From: Actinomycetales bacterium
Lineage (GTDB): Bacteria > Actinomycetota > Actinomycetes > Actinomycetales > Actinomycetaceae
Reading direction: 5' to 3'
Assembly (NCBI GenBank): GCA_022838965.1
Contig: JALHDK010000029.1
Span: 1-13,913 of the forward strand
DNA: 13,913 bases
Positions 13,071-13,913 of the stretch are shown in pieces. Within the stretch, counting starts at the first letter, position 1. Each line of letters opens with the position of its first letter. The position numbers and the translations under genes are program-made. The notes under the pieces were generated by a model. That model worked only from the letters and a program-made list of their open reading frames with translations. It was not told the DNA's origin and did not search any database.

Positions 13071-13793
13071 TCAGGATGGGGAAGGTATCGGTAGTCCGAG
13101 CCACTGCACGTGGGTCCAGCCCCCGAGCGCGAGGGCCGGCGTGGTGCGATCGGCGAGATCCGTGGGCGGGATCTCGTGCACCCGCCCGAACGAGGGCTCG
13201 AAGATCCGCAGCAACTCGGGCCGGTCGGTGGGGCCGATCCACGGCAGCGCCGTCGGAGGCAACGCAAGGACCACGTGCCGCGGCACCGCCGTCGGCAGGC
13301 CGTGAGCCAAGCTGCCGCCGGTGAAGAGGAGGACGGGGAAGCCGCGGTGGACGGCGTTCGTGACCTGGTTCACGAGCACACGGCCGGACGCGCCCCGCCT
13401 GCCCGGCCACGGCAGCGAGCCGATGGCGTGGGCGTCCGTGCGCCGCTTGACATGCTGTTGCGCCAGCCTGATCCGGTCGGCGGCGGAGTGTGACACGGCG
13501 AGCTCCCGGAGCGGGATCTCGGGCGGCACCTCGTCGATCCTCAGCCCGGGTGGCAGGGTGCCGTCCTGCAGCCAGCGGGCGAGCACCGGATCGCCCGCCG
13601 CGGCGAGGAGCAGCAGCGCGGTCGACCCACAGGTCGTCGGATCGTGTTGCCGGAACAGCGCGCCGTCGACGAGAACGGGTGCGCTGCGTGCCCCGGCGGC
13701 GACGCCGACCCCCACACCGCGGGCGGGTGCGGTCCGCACCGGTCGGGTCCACAGTGCGGCGACATCGCCGACGGATCTGGGGAGGCGCGCCAC
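13071..13793 (-). CDS. Putative papain/C39-like cysteine-peptidase-fold protein
   Basis: A 240-residue protein that I do not recognise as a named family. FRQHDPTTCGSTALLLLAA (47-65) has the Q-x5-C-G pattern of C39/papain-like thiol peptidases (Q49 oxyanion, C55 nucleophile). AVPRHVVLALPP (169-180) supplies a candidate catalytic His (H173) at the start of a beta strand. LLRIFEPSFGRVHEI (194-208) resembles the strand-turn that carries the third residue, here E199 where Asp or Asn is usual. There is no signal peptide or membrane helix, so it is probably cytoplasmic, and there is no ABC exporter nearby as would accompany bacteriocin-processing C39 peptidases. The GTG at 13793 is chosen because it lies 1 nt after the upstream stop (TGAcGTG), with GGAG farther upstream. 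The ORF remains open to 13871 but would overlap the preceding gene. Peptidase fold is an inference; activity is unproven. Confidence 0.6.
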   Translation of the reverse strand: MARLPRSVGDVAALWTRPVRTAPARGVGVGVAAGARSAPVLVDGALFRQHDPTTCGSTALLLLAAAGDPVLARWLQDGTLPPGLRIDEVPPEIPLRELAVSHSAADRIRLAQQHVKRRTDAHAIGSLPWPGRRGASGRVLVNQVTNAVHRGFPVLLFTGGSLAHGLPTAVPRHVVLALPPTALPWIGPTDRPELLRIFEPSFGRVHEIPPTDLADRTTPALALGGWTHVQWLGLPIPSPS

Positions 13794-13794
13794 G

Positions 13795-13913
13795 TCAGGC
13801 CAGCTCCTCCTCGTCCTCGACCTCGAGGGGGAGTTCCACCTCGATCGACTGCTCCAGGACGTCCACGGCATCGGCCTCGAGTTTGTCGAGGGGGTCAGCG
13901 GCGGCGTACTCCT
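13795..13913 (-). CDS. Acidic C-terminus of an unrecognised protein (5' part outside window)
   Basis: The last 38 residues of a minus-strand gene whose upstream part lies beyond the right edge. The frame gives EYAAADPLDKLEADAVDVLE, then a Gln-Ser-Ile/Glu-Val stretch ending EVEDEEELA before the TGA at 13795-13797. The tail is strongly acidic and probably disordered. It is followed after 1 nt by the GTG of the peptidase-like gene, with GGAG-rich codons that may supply that gene's ribosome binding site, so the two are in one operon. No function can be assigned from this fragment. Confidence 0.7.
   Translation of the reverse strand, partial: EYAAADPLDKLEADAVDVLEQSIEVELPLEVEDEEELA

Noticed and set aside
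13071..13793. Bacteriocin-processing C39 peptidase
   Set aside because: There is no ABC transporter, membrane segment or precursor peptide nearby; only the short catalytic-like motifs match.

Overview
The window is very GC-rich, gene-dense bacterial chromosome with frequent GTG starts, 1-4 nt gene overlaps and little intergenic space. Gene content and order point to a high-GC actinobacterium (Actinomycetota). The cluster sigE / anti-sigma / htrA / tatB / mrp / CBS-MgtE-like / O-methyltransferase, the DUF3117 protein, the GG-AAVL-type LpdA and the dapE-LOG pair all have recognisable counterparts in Mycobacterium tuberculosis (Rv1220c-Rv1232c, Rv1202-Rv1211, Rv3303c-Rv3308). The genus cannot be fixed from the sequence alone. 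No rRNA, tRNA, CRISPR array, insertion sequence or prophage gene was seen; this looks like core chromosome.

Layout. (1) 1-2625, plus strand: the 3' end of a soluble MgtE_N/CBS protein, a DUF1003 membrane protein, an Mrp-type P-loop ATPase with its own likely leaderless promoter, and tatB. (2) 5414-2684, minus strand: an envelope-stress operon of ECF sigma factor, zinc-finger anti-sigma factor and membrane-anchored HtrA protease, each pair joined by a 4-nt overlap. A SAM O-methyltransferase (5513-6148) diverges from it. (3) 9763-6189, minus strand: LpdA-like quinone reductase, DapE and a LOG-family protein, tightly packed, followed by a separately promoted DUF3117 gene. (4) 9850-12370, plus strand: purine nucleoside phosphorylase and a PGM2/PmmB-type phosphohexo/pentomutase. 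(5) 13913-12393, minus strand: the acidic C-terminus of an unrecognised protein, a putative papain/C39-like thiol-peptidase-fold protein, and deoC.

How the genes fit together. Regions 4 and 5 give a nucleoside-sugar salvage route: PNP releases (deoxy)ribose-1-phosphate, the mutase can move the phosphate to C5, and DeoC cleaves deoxyribose-5-phosphate. Region 2 is a self-contained sense-and-respond unit for envelope damage. Its anti-sigma factor has an unusually long extracytoplasmic part that resembles, by eye, an RseB/MucB C-terminal domain.

The most unusual structural signal is at the gene ends. All three convergent junctions (tatB/htrA, O-methyltransferase/DUF3117, mutase/deoC) carry short direct repeats (16, 10 and 20 bp) that span or abut stop codons. 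Other points worth a second look are two TAGNNT-N6-ATG leaderless promoters, a perfect 16-bp palindrome in the DUF3117 leader, an Mrp protein without its CxxC pair, and the orphan cysteine-peptidase-like protein.
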